Below, one piece after another: positions 32,643 through 32,904 of a stretch of 32,904 bases of DNA. Numbering within the stretch: the stretch's first letter is position 1; every line of letters begins with the position of its first letter. The notes below the pieces were generated by a model, which did not search any database, was not told the origin of the DNA, and saw nothing but the letters and a program-made list of their open reading frames with translations. A program made the translations under genes and the position numbers. Source of the stretch: an uncultured Thioclava sp. (GTDB lineage: Bacteria > Pseudomonadota > Alphaproteobacteria > Rhodobacterales > Rhodobacteraceae); assembly GCF_913064665.1 (NCBI RefSeq), contig NZ_CAJYBT010000040.1, forward strand, positions 1-32,904, read 5' to 3'.

Positions 32643-32843
32643 ATGATGAAATTTTTCAAACTCAAGAAGTTCCACAACGAAGAAGACGGCGCAGTGACCG
32701 TTGACTGGGTTGTTCTGACCGCAGCTGTTGTCGGCCTGGGCGCCGCAGCGATGACGCTGGTGAGCAAAAAGACCGGCGTTCTGACTTCGAGCATCGGCGA
32801 CTATCTCGGTTCGGCTTCGATCTCGACCGACTTCGCGAAATAA
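32643..32843 (+). CDS. Flp-type (type IVb) pilin
   Basis: A 66-residue prepilin for a Tad-type pilus. A short basic leader (to Gly16, EEDG) precedes the hydrophobic stem AVTVDWVVLTAAVVGLGAAA. Prepilin peptidase should cut after Gly16. Position +5 is Asp21 and +6 is Trp22, where classical Flp pilins have Glu-Tyr. I recall DW-type sequences from Rhodobacterales. Start ATG 32643 (or the next ATG, 32646) follows AGGAGAG. No tad machinery genes are in the window. Ser/Thr-rich C-terminus (SSIGDYLGSASISTDFAK) is typical. Confidence 0.9.
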   Translation: MMKFFKLKKFHNEEDGAVTVDWVVLTAAVVGLGAAAMTLVSKKTGVLTSSIGDYLGSASISTDFAK

Positions 32844-32879
32844 TCAGCGCTTTCAGGGCGACGCCTTGCAGCGCAACAA

Positions 32880-32904
32880 AGCCGCTCCTCCGGGGCGGCT
32901 TTTT
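32880..32904 (+). terminator. Intrinsic terminator after the pilin gene
   Basis: Stem AGCCGCTCC (32880-32888) with GGGGCGGCT (32892-32900), nine pairs including one U-G wobble, loop TCC, followed by a T-run that reaches the window edge. Suits a highly expressed single-gene pilin transcript. Confidence 0.85.

Overview
The window is GC-rich, gene-dense chromosomal DNA from an alphaproteobacterium, most likely order Rhodobacterales (Rhodobacter/Roseobacter group). The evidence is gene order, not a database match: tldD facing ctaC-ctaB-small membrane protein-ctaG-ctaE-SURF1-thrC-M16 peptidase-GNAT, with lysC and ptsP just beyond. Protein wording (an EDGAVTVDW-type Flp pilin, a YMRTDG topoisomerase I) and a CtrA-like box in front of dprA agree. 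No insertion sequence, prophage, CRISPR array, rRNA or convincing tRNA was seen.

Layout. 1-366: 3' end of an FAD-linked oxidase. 477-2003 (-): mtnP and apt, which together recycle methylthioadenosine to AMP. 2143-4959: EamA transporter, flavin reductase, GNAT and EcsC-family genes. 4985-16098 (-): a long co-directional block. It runs from cytochrome aa3 oxidase subunits II and III with assembly factors (heme O synthase, Cox11, SURF1) through thrC, an M16 peptidase and a GNAT to lysC and ptsP. The catalytic subunit I gene (ctaD) is not here. 16258-23823 (+, with one small - gene): tldD, dprA, topA and a two-subunit 3-oxoacid CoA-transferase. 23881-26691: a cysteine-rich LprI-like secreted protein, an Lrp/AsnC regulator and a class III aminotransferase whose 165-base leader is full of hairpins.

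26810-31409 is the most interesting part. It encodes a flippase-like membrane protein, a DprE1-like FAD oxidase, a DprE2-like SDR and, convergently, a HAD phosphatase fused to a UbiA prenyltransferase of the phosphoribosyl-transferring type. Together these look like a complete route from PRPP and polyprenyl phosphate to polyprenyl-phosphoryl-arabinofuranose, plus a candidate exporter of the lipid. In mycobacteria this route feeds the cell-wall arabinan; finding it compactly arranged in a Gram-negative alphaproteobacterium suggests an arabinosylated surface polymer or glycoconjugate. No arabinosyltransferase lies in the window. The HAD-UbiA gene follows a periplasmic lytic transglycosylase gene. 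The window ends with a Flp-type pilin gene and its terminator.

Regulatory signals read by eye: a CtrA-like box before dprA and CtrA-like motifs before the pilin, a PhaR-like palindrome before the CoA-transferase genes, several intrinsic terminators, and a compound inverted repeat between the convergent lipid-arabinose genes.
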